Of a stretch of DNA of 64,000 nucleotides, positions 22,864 through 33,746 are shown piece after piece. The notes under the pieces are model-generated. The model worked only from the letters and a program-made list of their open reading frames with translations. It was not told the origin of the DNA and searched no databases. The stretch lies in NCBI GenBank assembly GCA_030544215.1, contig JARZZO010000003.1:28462379-28526378 (forward strand), read 5' to 3'. Source of the stretch: Zantedeschia hybrid cultivar. Lineage: Eukaryota; Streptophyta; Magnoliopsida; Alismatales; Araceae. Position numbers and translations under genes: made by a program. How positions within the stretch are numbered: position 1 is the stretch's first letter; every line of letters begins with the position of its first letter.

Positions 22864-23036
22864 ATAATTACTTTTCAATTAGATTATACTTGAAGCAGAT
22901 TTAGCATACTTTTCAATCACCTTGTCATTTGGTGTTCAGAATGTAAAGTATAAAATCTCATTCCCAGAGCGAAGTAGACAATTTCCATTATGTTAATATT
23001 TAATTATCTAAAAGTAATAAAATATTTTGAAATATC
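22864..23036 (+). repeat. 173-bp direct repeat, right copy
   Basis: Same length and almost the same sequence as 21809-21981. It continues into unrelated AT-rich sequence (ATTTTTTTTTGTGGG). Confidence 0.9.
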
Positions 23037-23463
23037 ATTTTTTTTTGTGGGATAAAATATAATAAATTACTCTAGTTTATGATACTTTCAGACAAAGATA
23101 ATGTCTCTCCGGATATCATGACGAAGAGCAATACTGCAACAATGCCAACTACAATGGGGGCAGTGCAGTGGATGCAAATGAATTTTTTCAGGTTGCATCC
23201 TACATGTTTTTACATGGTCATATACTCAAATCTCTAATCTGGTAATCTAAAAAATTCTAAAAAATGAAAAGATCACCCTAAAGAATAGTTACAAAAAAGG
23301 CATTAGCCCAATAATAATTTTTAACTTTTAAAATTTTTTTAATCGATTGCATGGAAGATTAAATTGTACGACCATACATGTAAGCGTACAGTACCGCCAC
23401 TTAAAAAAATTGAAAAAAGTCACTTATGTTACCACTGCAATGACACCGTTGCAGCAGAATGCA

Positions 23464-23497
23464 GATCCTCTACGGTCAACAAGGACTGTAGAGGATC
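23464..23497. repeat. Short inverted repeat
   Basis: GATCCTCTAC (23464-23473) and GTAGAGGATC (23488-23497): a perfect 10-bp stem with a 14-base loop. Confidence 0.7.
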
Positions 23498-23530
23498 AGT
23501 AAAGATTGAACTTATTGTTGTATTCGCGTG

Positions 23531-23580
23531 TTTTAAGTTGTATTTCCATGTCATTTAAAACACTTAGATACAACTTAAAA
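23531..23580. repeat. Short inverted repeat
   Basis: TTTTAAGTTGTAT (23531-23543) and ATACAACTTAAAA (23568-23580): a perfect 13-bp stem with a 24-base loop. Confidence 0.7.
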
Positions 23581-24289
23581 TGACACCTAAATGCAACCTA
23601 AAGCATACCAATATATTCATAATTTAAGATCATGTCTTTATATACCCTGGATTGTATTTGTAATTGAATTTGATGGGTGAAAAAAGGTGACGAACAAATG
23701 GTAACTTTTGATAGGTGATGAGAAAGGTAAAGATATGTGACGGCTTAAGATTTGCAAATACGGAAGTTCAGTCCTCTTTTGAATTTGACCGAGAGGATCG
23801 GGACTCAGAAGAAACAAAAAGTGGACGGAATTAAAGAACGTGTCCGCCCAGCCATCTCCGTGGGTTAAAAGAGTCTCTACGTGGATACGCCGCTGTCAAG
23901 ATAGAGAAGTTTTCAAAGTAATTCTAGTTGGGAAACCGAAATGATGCAAGTACGTATGATTAGGATATGATCCTAGGAGAAGCCAATCCATTAGCTACGG
24001 TATTATAGCCATTGAACAGCAAGTGTAAACTGAGTATATGATCTCGGCATATGGGCTATCTATTATCTAGCTATTGGGTATTGGGCCAGGCACTGGGATG
24101 GAGACGGTCTTCTTAGGCCGGTTGTTCCTCTCACAGGTAGAGGTTTTCCAATTGGCCACAGACAGAATAGAGTTAAGATAACACGGCAGTCGCCAGGGGT
24201 CGTTGGTGTATCGCCACTGGGGTCGATATCTGCGGTTATAAACACGACCGACCAGGAATGTTGTGCACCACCAACAGCAAAGAAACCCC

Positions 24290-25788
24290 ATGGCTACGGT
24301 TGTGTCCCTCATCAAGTGCATCTTGTGGTTGTCCCTGCTTCTGTCTGCTCATGGCAGCATGGTCCACGGCGATGACAAGGGCTTTCAAATTTTTAGAATG
24401 GAGACATTGACGCCTGCCAATGTCTGCACTACATCGCAAGGTTCTACATGTTGTCGATTTTAATTGTTTTTTGTCCGTTTTGATGTATGCTATGTAACAT
24501 TAGTTAATTACAAGTTTCTGCATCTTCAGTACCCAACGGGAATTCGCTCAAACTTGTTCATCGGTATGGGCCCTGCTCTCCTTCCAGTTATGGACAACCG
24601 GACCTTGTCCAGATGCTCTCCCTAGACATGCTGAGGGTTGCTTACTACCGAAACCGAGTCCGACGTACCATCGGCACCCCAGAAAACGCGACCACGGATA
24701 ATCTAGGGCAAGGCCCAATCACCCTTCGGGCACTGCACGGGGCCTTCCTCGGTGGCATGAGCTATGTCGTGACCATCGGCATCGGCACACATAAGAGGGA
24801 CCAGACCGTCGTCATTGACACCGGAAGCCACATTTGCTGGGTCCAATGCACGCCCTGCCGGAATTGCTACGAGCAACAAGAGCCCAAGTTCAACCCATCC
24901 ACCTCGTCTTCCTATCGCAATGTCCCCTTCACCGCTCCACAGTGCGCCAACCTCCAATCCGGTAACAGGGGGGCCTCCGGTAACAATTGCGCATATCATA
25001 TCACCTATGGCAACAACTCATCGCGCAGCGCTGGCCTCATAGCCACTGAAACTCTGACACTGACAAACACAACCACGTTCCCCAATTTCGTGCTCGGGTG
25101 TGGCCAGAGCAACGAGATTCCAATTAGAGCGGCGGGTATTTTTGGCCTCGGGCGCACCTATCCCTCCTTGATATCGCAGGCACCTAGTAGTCTGGGCAGG
25201 GTCTTCTCCTACTGCCTCCCGACCACGAGCAGCGTCTCGGGCCACCTAACCATTGGCAGGAGGTTTGTCCAGTCACCAATGTACACGCCCATGCAGCCTT
25301 CCAGATCTCTCGACCTCACCATGTACTTCATCAACCTGCTTGGGATCACGGTGGGCAGGCAACGGCTGCATGTGCCGCCCACAGTCTTCCAGAACGTCGG
25401 CACTATCATAGACTCTGGGACCACGTTCTCTTATCTTCCGCCCGTGGCCTACGCGGAACTCAGGAACACCATTCGCAGCAGCATGAGACAGTATCGGCTG
25501 GTGGTACCAAGTCAAGACCTGGACACCTGCTACGATCTCAGCAACGTGCGGAACCCGGCGTTCCCAACCATCACACTTCACTTCGCTGACAGTGCCAACC
25601 TCGTACTCAAGCCGTGGCAGGTGTTCGTGTCCATGAATGAGGCGCATTCGCAGGTCTGCCTAGCGTTCGTCCCGAATGACCGGACCGATGATGTGGGCAT
25701 CATTGGAAATAACCAACAGCGGGGAATTGATATTACCTTTGACATCGGCTTGCGAAGAGTTGGGTTCGCCGCTGGTAATTGCAGTTGA
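24290..25788 (+). CDS. Aspartic protease, nepenthesin-like (A1 family), two exons
   Basis: Exon 1 is 24290-24440 and exon 2 is 24530-25788. The 89-base intron starts GTTCTA and ends TTCAG, and joining gives 469 residues in frame. Residues 1-22 form a signal peptide (IKCILWLSLLLSAHG). The catalytic motifs are DTGS at 147-150 and DSGT at 345-348. The Cys-rich insert (CTPCRNC) and GIFGLGR, LISQ and YCLP patterns are typical of plant secreted or apoplastic proteases of the nepenthesin/CDR1-like type. A start nine codons earlier (24263) is possible, but the hydrophobic core fits 24290. Two family positions are changed to His: GIGTH where P is usual, and DTGSH where D is usual (the copy at 57074 has P and D). 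The frame is intact and ends in a conserved VGFAAGNC tail. Activity is uncertain. Confidence 0.88.
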
Positions 25789-26279
25789 TCAGGCCCTTGC
25801 AGGTCCCATTTGCATCTGTAATCTCTTCTCTTCATCAATTTGCATCAGCCCATATTGAACTTTTCTAGCGAATGAGGTCTGAAATAAAATATTTGATGAT
25901 GGATTGAGCAAGGTTTTAGTCTTAAAAAATGTCACTGGTCTACGGGTACTTGATGCAATTCAACTAAAATTGAACATTCACCGACACTCCCAAATTGTCC
26001 CTTGTAACAGTCGAAAACTGGTCGGACAGCGACGATCATCTGCTCGAGGATCTCAGTTGCTCGATATAATTTTTTGGTTGAAAGTAAATTAAATTATAAA
26101 AATTACGCTACTAACTTACCTATTTTAATTAATGGAAGGGATTTTTGAATATAAGCCCCTAAATTCTTTCTCATTTACAAAAAAGTCCCTCTAATCTAAG
26201 TACTTTTTAAAAAGTCCCTATAATCTCTCCCGCTTTCAAAGAACACCCATGTAGTTAAGAACCTTTTGAAATAGAGCAT
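25789..26279. other. 3' flank of the protease gene
   Basis: Homologous to the flank of the second protease copy as far as GTCACTGGTCTAC (25929-25941). There the second copy is interrupted by a CACTA element, so this copy shows the unoccupied site. From about 26110 to 26279 the sequence is AT-rich and has no feature. It ends with AGCAT (26275-26279), the left target duplication of the Athila element. Confidence 0.6.
25883..25888 (+). terminator. Polyadenylation signal of the protease gene
   Basis: AATAAA about 95 bases after the stop codon, within GAAATAAAATATTTGA. The same signal is conserved in the second copy at 58722. Confidence 0.5.
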
Positions 26280-26561
26280 TGATAAATTATTAAATTGATC
26301 ATTTAAGGGCAATCATGCGCATCATACTCGAGTTTTCATCTGCAAAATAACATGAAATGATAGATAATTTCGTACCAATTCTAACGGTACAAATTTCGTC
26401 AAATTCCGACTTAAAAACATCGTCATTTCATGTGATTAATGGAGTATAGCGCGTTTGCGATTTTTAGACAAAATCGAAATGAAATAAGTAAATAAATGTG
26501 ATGACTTTTATGAAAATATGCTAATTTGAATTTATTTTGTGTGAACAGGGCATGAAAGAAA

Positions 26562-26618
26562 CTATGGTGTAATAGTTAAGTCTCTACGGGCTTGTGGGAG
26601 GTCTAGGGTTCAAATCTC
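26562..26618 (+). other. tRNA-like A/B-box segment in LTR
   Basis: TATGGTGTAATAGTTAAGTC (A-box-like), then about 27 bases, then GGGTTCAAATC (B-box-like), on the element's sense strand. It is the counterpart of 8595-8649 and 12085-12137. Confidence 0.5.
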
Positions 26619-26811
26619 AACAGAATCATCCATCTTTTTGGAAAAATAAAAGACGTAGAGGCAAACTGGTCATTTACTCCTCATATTAGGGTTACCCTAA
26701 CCCTTTACCCATGAAACCGTAATTTAAGGAGCCAGTCGCCTTCTTTTCCCCCACTTTCTTTATTTTAAAAACCCTTCCTTCCCTTTAAAAGGATTCCCCC
26801 TTTTCCTCAGC

Positions 26812-27205
26812 CGAGTATTCTCTCTCTATTTTCTCAGCCGCAGATTTTCTCTCTCTTTCTGTTTTCCTTTCTCTGCCTCCCCCTCAGCCTCTCTTTCTCT
26901 CCCCTACTTTTTCTCTCTCAGCCACCCTCTCTCTGCCGTAGCCTCCCTCTCTCTCCTTTTCTCCTCCTCTCTCCTTCTCCCTCTCTCCCGCAGCCTCTCT
27001 TTCTCTCCCCTACTTTTTCTCTCTCGGCCACCCTCTCTCTACCGCAGCCTCCCTCTCTCTCCTCCTTTTCTCCTCCTCTCTCCTTCTCCCTCTCTCCCAC
27101 AGCCTCTCTTTCTCTCCCCTACTTTTTCTCTCTCAGCCACCCTCTCTCTGCCACAGCTTCCCTCTCTCTCCTCCTTTTCTCCTCCTCTCTCCTTCTCTCT
27201 CTCAC
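26812..27205. repeat. CT-rich tandem repeat in 5' LTR
   Basis: Three units of about 105-108 bases, each with CCTCTCTTTCTCTCCCCTAC (starting near 26889, 26994 and 27102), then CAGCCACCCTCTCTCTGCC and CTCCTTTTCTCCTCC. Almost all pyrimidine. Confidence 0.85.
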
Positions 27206-29039
27206 AGCAGCATCGCCCGGCGGGCCCAGACGCGCCACGTGGCGCTGCGGGAAGATCTCCCGCCTTTCGCCGTCGCAGAGAAGCCACGCGGCTTCGCCAC
27301 ATTGTTCGCGAGCACAGGCATCGTCGCCCGTGCCTGTGCATCGTCAACCGCGCCGCCTCGCTTGCCGTGCCTTCCACCTCGCCTGCCGCGTCGGCCGCCT
27401 CGTCCTCCACACACCAGGCCTAGTCCAAAGCGCCGCTGCCACTCCGCGCCTTCCACGTACCCCTCGTGGTCCAGTGAGCCGCCCCACATGCAGAGAAGCC
27501 CCTTCCGAGCCCCTCATTTATTTAATTTTCTATTAATTATTTTGTTAGTTTAGATGAGTGCTGTTATTGTTAGATGATTAATGGTTAATGAGAATTTTGT
27601 TCAACATTTATTCAATTAATGGTTATTTCTTCCTTACATTAGGGGTGTTTGTTTACTCAAAACTAGTTTAGTTAATTAGATTTCTTTTTAATCTTAAGTC
27701 AATTAGCTTGTGTACTGTTTAATTGAATAATTAATCATTTAGTATAACTAGTTAATTCAAGTTTTCGTTATTTTTAGAATAATTGAACTCTAAAGTATTA
27801 AAAATCTTAAACAATCGTCATTTTTTTTAGATTAACTAAATTCCAAAGTTTTCAAAGTTAAAAATTTAACTCCCTGTGGATTGACTCGGACTCACCATTG
27901 CTATTGCTAAAACTAGGTCACGTGTATAACGACCCGCCACCCTATAATCGGGGATCCGATTACTAAATGGGTACCGAATCATTAATTTGGAACCAAACCA
28001 GGATCTAAGTAAGTCTGGGAAATAAACAATAAACTAAGCTAAACGTTCACATCGCATTGAATTGAAAGGAAAATACAGGAATTAAAAGTTATTACAATGC
28101 GACTCGATACAGCAAATAATTACATACTCTAACAGAAAAGAAATAATTCAACGTACAGGCCAGAAATAAAGATAACAACTACGTCGGGGCATACCCCGGA
28201 ACAACAGCTGTCGGCGCGCGACTCACAGCAGTACACACCTCGCTAAGTCTGCTTGGAACCCTCACCTAAAAACTGCAGGGGTGAGTCTCAACGAAAAGAC
28301 TCAGTAGGGATACTTCGATCCCCACCACCCACTCACACACCCACAAGTGTAAGACACAGCTGAAGGTACAGTAAACAAGTAAAGCAGTAATTACTACTCC
28401 TAAATCTCGATATGAATCACATGCATTCGATATATATTTAACATGCATATTACTAATCACTAATCTATCGGGGAACCCACAACCAGTGTCTCGTCAAAAC
28501 ACGCCAACCACACAAATGAAGGTGGGAAACACCGATCCGCTGAGACCAAACAGTAATCCCTCGGATAGGACGCTAGCTAGTCCGGCCCAACTGGCTTAGG
28601 TGGTTACTCCTTCTCCCAGCACTAGTGACACTTCACAGGTACCACTCCGACACCAGTACAAGCTAACCCCGGGGTTCACCAGGTGACCCTCTCTCACTAG
28701 GCGTCACCCCGCCACTGCTCCCACCGTCGCTGTGTCTCAACCACACCGACATAGGGTGACAAAGCGCTACAACTGTCACTCTAGGTCCACAGTAACACAA
28801 AACACGGCACAGTGCGATCCGGTCACATGAGAAGTCCACGGTCGCACAAAACACCTCGTAGTGCGATCTGGTCACAAAGAATCCATAATCATTGAGTACA
28901 TTTATAGCATGCAATTATCCAACTATCTAACAGTGTAAACACATTTTAATTGCATGGATTAGTGTGTTTCTGTCTTGAATTGCGTCGCCCGAGGCCGACG
29001 CCATCCAAGCCTCCTAAACTGGTTCATGTTAATTCTCAG

Positions 29040-29345
29040 CCTCAGGATATGGCCTAAAACGCGTCGTCCTGGGAAGCCGCCTTTTAGAAAGGCGTCGCTG
29101 TCCTCAGACGCCATTCACAACAGAACCCGAAACTTGCAGAAACCTCAATCAGGGTGATTCCTGCCTAAATGGCGTCATGCTGGCCCGTCGCCATTCGAAA
29201 TGGCGTCGTCCAGGCAAGACGTCATTTAGCGCCAGAACCCCAGACTGACAGAACCTCAAATGGGACGATTTCTGCTTAAATGGCGTCGTGTTGGCCCGTC
29301 GCCATTCTAAATGGTGTCGTCCAGGCACGACGTCATTTAACGGCA
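29040..29345. repeat. GCGTCG...GACGC hairpin array
   Basis: About six units such as AAATGGCGTCGTCCAGGCA with the partner arm GACGTCATTTA, and AAATGGCGTCATGCTGG with the partner CGTCGCCATT. Loops vary and the stem core GGCGTCG/GACGCC is kept. Units alternate with 35-45 base spacers containing CAGAACC. Confidence 0.8.
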
Positions 29346-29881
29346 GAAACCTGGTTCCTCGACTCTACCCGAGGGTTCCCCCTTTTTCACCCCAAACGCC
29401 CCAAAAGCATCAAAATAGAAGAGGAACGGGGAAAACCAAACTATCATGCAAACCCCATAATTCCACCTTCACAAACACGATTATTTCATTAAGAAAAACC
29501 CTAAACATACTTATTCTACCCAAAAATCCCTTGCACGCATCATGCATCAAGGCGGGAAAACATGGGTTTTGAAATGAAACACTACGGGAATCGTCACCCT
29601 ACCGATTCTTGAACTCCTCCTGGCTCCGCCGCTAAACCGTCGTACCGCAGACCGCCGTCGGTACTCCGAGGACGCCGCCACTCCACCGGGACGTTGACCG
29701 CCGCCCGGAGAATGGAACGCCGCGAAGAAAGTGGTGGTGGCAGTGGTGAGAGGTAGAGAGGTAGTGGAGTGGTGGAAGAGGAAGAAGGGGAAAGGAAAGG
29801 GGAAGAGAGGGGGGGTCGGAGCGTGGACAGGGTGAGGAGAGAGAGTGAGAGGGTGAGAATGAGGGAATGAAGGGAAGGCTC

Positions 29882-31466
29882 TGTTAGAATTGGGTGGCCT
29901 CAAAGCCAATCATTGTACATTCTAGTTCAGATTATTAATAAAGGCAATTATTTCTTCATTTAATAGTTCTCGCAAACGACTATCGTAATGAAGGTGCATA
30001 GACAAATGTATGGGATATTGAATCATGATGAGATCATGATAGTGAGATCAATATCTTAAGGCAATTGTCTTAAATAGTTCTCGATCATAGGATATTTGAG
30101 TTGGACATTAAATATCCGATAAGATCGACACAAGTTATGTCTGCTCATATGATGAGGGTGAATGATCTCACATTCACTCGTGTGGTGACACTAAGACAAA
30201 CAAGTGGGTGCTCATTAGAGAATGAGTTCACTGAACAGACCCAAATAAGAATTCCTGGATGGTAATTATACCTATTAGTCAACCAGGGAATTCAATCGTT
30301 GCAGTAGCACAGTTGTCCTTTGACCTGAGTCACCAATGATACCTTGTTTGTGGACCATTGTATCTTGATTCTCTGACTCGTGGACTTTAACCATTAAGTC
30401 CACCATAATCGGTCTTTCAGATATAGTGGAAAGCTTACGAAGGTAATTGAGTGAACAACAAGGGATCACTCACTCTTGGTATAAGACTGGAGAGAGAATG
30501 TCCCATGGATGTGTACACAGAAATCTCTGGCCATGGTCAAATGAAAGAGATGTCTTTCTAGATATTAACTGTGTACTGGAATCCATCTGGATAATGCGAT
30601 AGAGGGTTTGACTATAAAACCATACCCTTGCGTTATCGGCACATTGCATGAGTGAAGGATTATATCTGTGCGGTATCGGTAGGCGGAAAGGTTCAATTGA
30701 AGGGAACAGTATCCCTTATATCTTCTGGGATCATGAGGTAGTGTTTGGTGCTGTTCATGATCAGAAGGCCAAGTGATTTGATCATCAGATGATAATTCAC
30801 TTGTTTATTAAATTAATCATTTAACATGTGATGTTTAAATGTTAATTAATAAATATTAAACTCAAGAAACAGTTCTAAGTTTAATGGGCATGCAACCGGA
30901 CTGATATATGGGCCTAGAGGGTCACACACATAAGAGTTCTCGTCAGACGGTGAGAGATGTTAAATTTCATGCTTATCTAGGCTTTTGTGAAAAGCTGGAG
31001 GATAAACATGAAGATTTAATGGAGAATTATCCAAGGCCAAACTCTTGGATAATCATGAGGATTAATTGTTGTGCTTATCCTTATTTCTATATAAGGAGGG
31101 CCAAGGGGGAGTGGTAAAAAGGTGGTTGGACGAATTTTACTCCCCATATTCACTCTCTCCTCTCTCTCTCTCCTTCTCTCTCTCTTGGAGTGGATCTGTC
31201 TCTCTCCGCGCATGGTGGATTTGAGATCTGGTCGGAGCACTCAAGTCGAGGAGGAAATCGCGTTTGCTGCGGGAACTCGTGTGGATACCTCTAGAGATCG
31301 TGCGCGTGCGCGATTACCGAGTCGGCATCATCCATGGGAGATTCGAAACTCCGCAAAGGTGAAGAACTGTTCTTCCCGCATTAGTTTTAATGTCCGTTTT
31401 ACGACCCCAGCAACCGATACAATGGAATCATTATTATTTCCGCTGCGTTCTTGGCGATTCCTTACA
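29882..31466 (+). repeat. 5' LTR of copia element 1
   Basis: TGTTAGAATTGGGTGGCCTC to GGCGATTCCTTACA. A pyrimidine stretch (CTCTCTCCTCTCTCTC) lies near 31145. The TATA-like ATTTCTATATAAGG at about 31081-31094 precedes it and is a likely core promoter. Confidence 0.95.
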
Positions 31467-31467
31467 G

Positions 31468-31480
31468 TGGTATCAGAGCC
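31468..31480 (+). other. Primer-binding site (initiator Met tRNA)
   Basis: TGGTATCAGAGCC one base after the LTR end; the standard copia PBS complementary to the 3' end of initiator methionyl tRNA. Confidence 0.9.
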
Positions 31481-31904
31481 AGGTTCGCTGGTTCGGTTGT
31501 AAAACGGCACCGTTTTCAGAGTTCTTCATGTGATGATGAACCGGGGTACTTTGGCGGCTTCGTACGTGCATTCCAAGTGTTGGGATGGTGGCCCGCATGT
31601 CTGGATCTATTGGTGATAGTCACCACTTCACATTGGGCATGAAGATCGGCACCGGAGTGCCCTTGGAGGTGCTAAAAATCGAGTCCGAACTTGGGTTTTT
31701 AAACCTGAAAAATCAGATTTAAGGGATACTTTCAAGGGCTTGGGTTGCTGCTTCGGGGGCCCCACCGGCGGCCATGCCGGCACCGGGGGCATCGCCGGCC
31801 GGTGCCAATCGTCGCCGGGGGCCGGCCGGCGGCGGCGCCGGATCCTCCCAGCCGCAGATTCGGCAAGAAAAGGCAAGGGTTAGGGTTGCAGGAATCTGCC
31901 GAGC

Positions 31905-32105
31905 CGGCCGGACCCGGCTTGGGCCCGGACCTGGCTGGGCCAGGTCCGGTGCCTGGCTCGACCAGGGTTCGACCCTGGCTGAGCCAGGGCTCGACCCTGG
32001 CCGAGCCAGGCACCCTGGCTGAGCCAGGGTGCGACCCTGGCCGAGCCAGGGCTCGGGTCTGGCTGGGCCAGACCCCCTGGCCGAGCCAGGGCCCTGGGCC
32101 CGGGC
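31905..32105. repeat. CCTGGCTGAGCCAGG hairpin minisatellite in copia leader
   Basis: Around eight units of CCCTGGCTGAGCCAGGG or CCTGGCCGAGCCAGGG, each nearly self-complementary (CTGGCT/AGCCAG), with GCTCGACC or GTGCGACC spacers. Related GAGCCAGGGCTCGAGCCC occurs at the same leader position of the second copia element (53700-53760). Confidence 0.8.
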
Positions 32106-33256
32106 CGTTTGGGCCCTAATGGGCTAGGCCCATTTTCTGATTTTTAAAAATTGGTTTTTAATATCTGTTTAACCCCATTAAACCCATTATTAGCCCATTT
32201 AAGCCCGTTTTAAAATTGTTTTAAAACATAAAAATTATATAAATAATTAATAATTGTTATTAATTATTTTTATGATTATTAACAGCTTATTAAATTGTTT
32301 AATAACTGTTATTTACTTAAGGGGCTTTGTAATTATTAGGGTGATAGTTAATTATTTAAAATTGTTTTAGATAATTAATTTTCCTGTTAAATTAATTAGT
32401 TTAAAAATGTTTTAAACTAATTTTATGCATAACTTGATTACACTTAGCCGTTCAAATTGTTTGAATTATTATTTAGATTAACTGAATGATTTAGTTATTT
32501 AATTGTCAATAATGTTTTGAATATTATTGATAATGTTGAAATAAATGTTATTTCGAAAATTAATTGGTATTATAATTTTAAATTTATAAAATTTAATACC
32601 AAACAGCAATTATGTGATGATTGTGATGCATGTGATGTATTTTATGGTGGGATGATCATGGACTTAGTATTTTCATGTGATGAATGATGTGAATGGATGC
32701 GATGCTTATTTCATTTGGTATTTTAAAATAGGACCTGCTTGTTCTCCTCTCTCTTAATCCAAGTGTACTTTCTACCTTCCTATAAGATTGTACTCCCCTT
32801 GATAAGATCAAGGTTTCTAAGTGTTTAAATGTACATTTGTGGACCTGCGAGTCCTGAATTTCATATTTAAATGTATCGGATTAAGCTAAGAGGACGGGAT
32901 CTTCTGAAGACACCTCTGGAGGAAGGACTCGCATCAAATGGAACCAGTGTTGCTGTTTTCACATTAGGATCCTATTATGGATCATCGTTTGGCTCCGATG
33001 ATTCCATAGTAGCTTTAGCAGTCCATGATCATCCCCATTTAATTTTTCTGCATATATGTGATATTTGTGGACTATGCTATCATATATATATATTTCTATT
33101 AAGTATATTGATACTTCAAATTGAAATACTATTGATAGCACGATTTTTTACAAATCAAAATCAAAACCCTCTTTTAAAACTTAAGTTGAAAACGTGAGAT
33201 ATTCAGAATAATCCACGTAACCCACCATCATTATAGATCTTAGGATAATTCTTATC

Positions 33257-33648
33257 TCAAACGGATTTGTTGTGCTACCACAAGGTCTGTTTGATTTAGA
33301 AATTAAACTAGGTCTACGACATGTGATGTCATTAAGATGAATGGACAAATAGTGTAGTTTTGTTGTGCTACCACAAGGATTGCACTATGAATTCATGTCA
33401 TCTAAGTAATGATGGATAAACTTAACTGAATCAAATTGATTTGTTGTGCTACCATAAGGTCATTCTGATTCAGGGGTTAAGTCGATCGGATATTGCAAAA
33501 CGTTGCAACTGTCAAGAGTTGACTGCCTAAGGGACTTGATGTGATTTGTTGTGCTACCATAAGATCACATGCATATTGCCCGAAGGATTCTGATCCCCAC
33601 TAGGAGATTACCGGAATCTCTCGTTCTGTATCTTAGAGGGTCATACAG
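33257..33648 (+). other. Row of leader stem-loops with a conserved apical loop
   Basis: TTTGTTGTGCTACCAYAAG occurs four times, at 33266, 33358, 33440 and 33545. Each copy sits between different but complementary arms: TCAAACGGA/TCTGTTTGA; ATAGTGTAGT/ATTGCACTAT; CTGAATCA/TGATTCAG plus an outer CTTAAC/GTTAAG; ATGTGA/TCACAT. The shared part can itself fold (TTGTG-CTAC-CACAA, or CATAA with a G-U pair). Two more plain hairpins follow: GAGATT/AATCTC (33604-33620) and CTGTAT/ATACAG (33626-33648). The row ends 99 bases before the gag ATG. A role in translation, packaging or dimerisation of element RNA is inference. Confidence 0.75.
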
Positions 33649-33746
33649 ATCGCCGAAAAATAGTAGGAGCATAAATCTAGATTAAAAGTCCTAAATCTGA
33701 TTTTAAGAACTATCTGCTCATTTTATATATTTCCATGTAGGTCGCT

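Larger units (their letters stand above)
23037..24289. other. Intergenic and upstream region of the protease gene
   Basis: AT-rich, without a recognised gene. It holds two short inverted repeats (23464-23497 and 23531-23580). From about 24225 it is homologous to the sequence upstream of the second protease copy (CTGCGGTTAWAAWCACGACCG near 24228 and 57013), so the duplication boundary lies there. No clear TATA box could be chosen for the protease gene. Confidence 0.45.
26280..27922 (+). repeat. 5' LTR of the Athila element, first part
   Basis: 1643 bases up to the insertion at 27923; the last 63 bases of the LTR are at 39658-39720. It aligns with 47469-48574 and 55931-56526. Unlike the 3' LTR it has an extra GACTCACCATTGCTATTGC stretch at 27889-27922, so the 3' LTR has a small deletion there, or this end was altered. 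Confidence 0.85.

Noticed and set aside
24703..25838. Several minus-strand ORFs across the protease gene
   Set aside because: Shadows of the GC-rich coding strand; the plus strand has splice sites and catalytic motifs.
29547..29909. A 120-codon minus-strand ORF (Pro/Ser/Phe-rich)
   Set aside because: It crosses the exact boundary of the copia insertion at 29882, so it cannot be an ancestral gene.
31722..32119. ORFs of about 80-125 codons on both strands in the copia leader
   Set aside because: GC-rich hairpin repeats in a leader; no domain, and the true gag starts at 33747.
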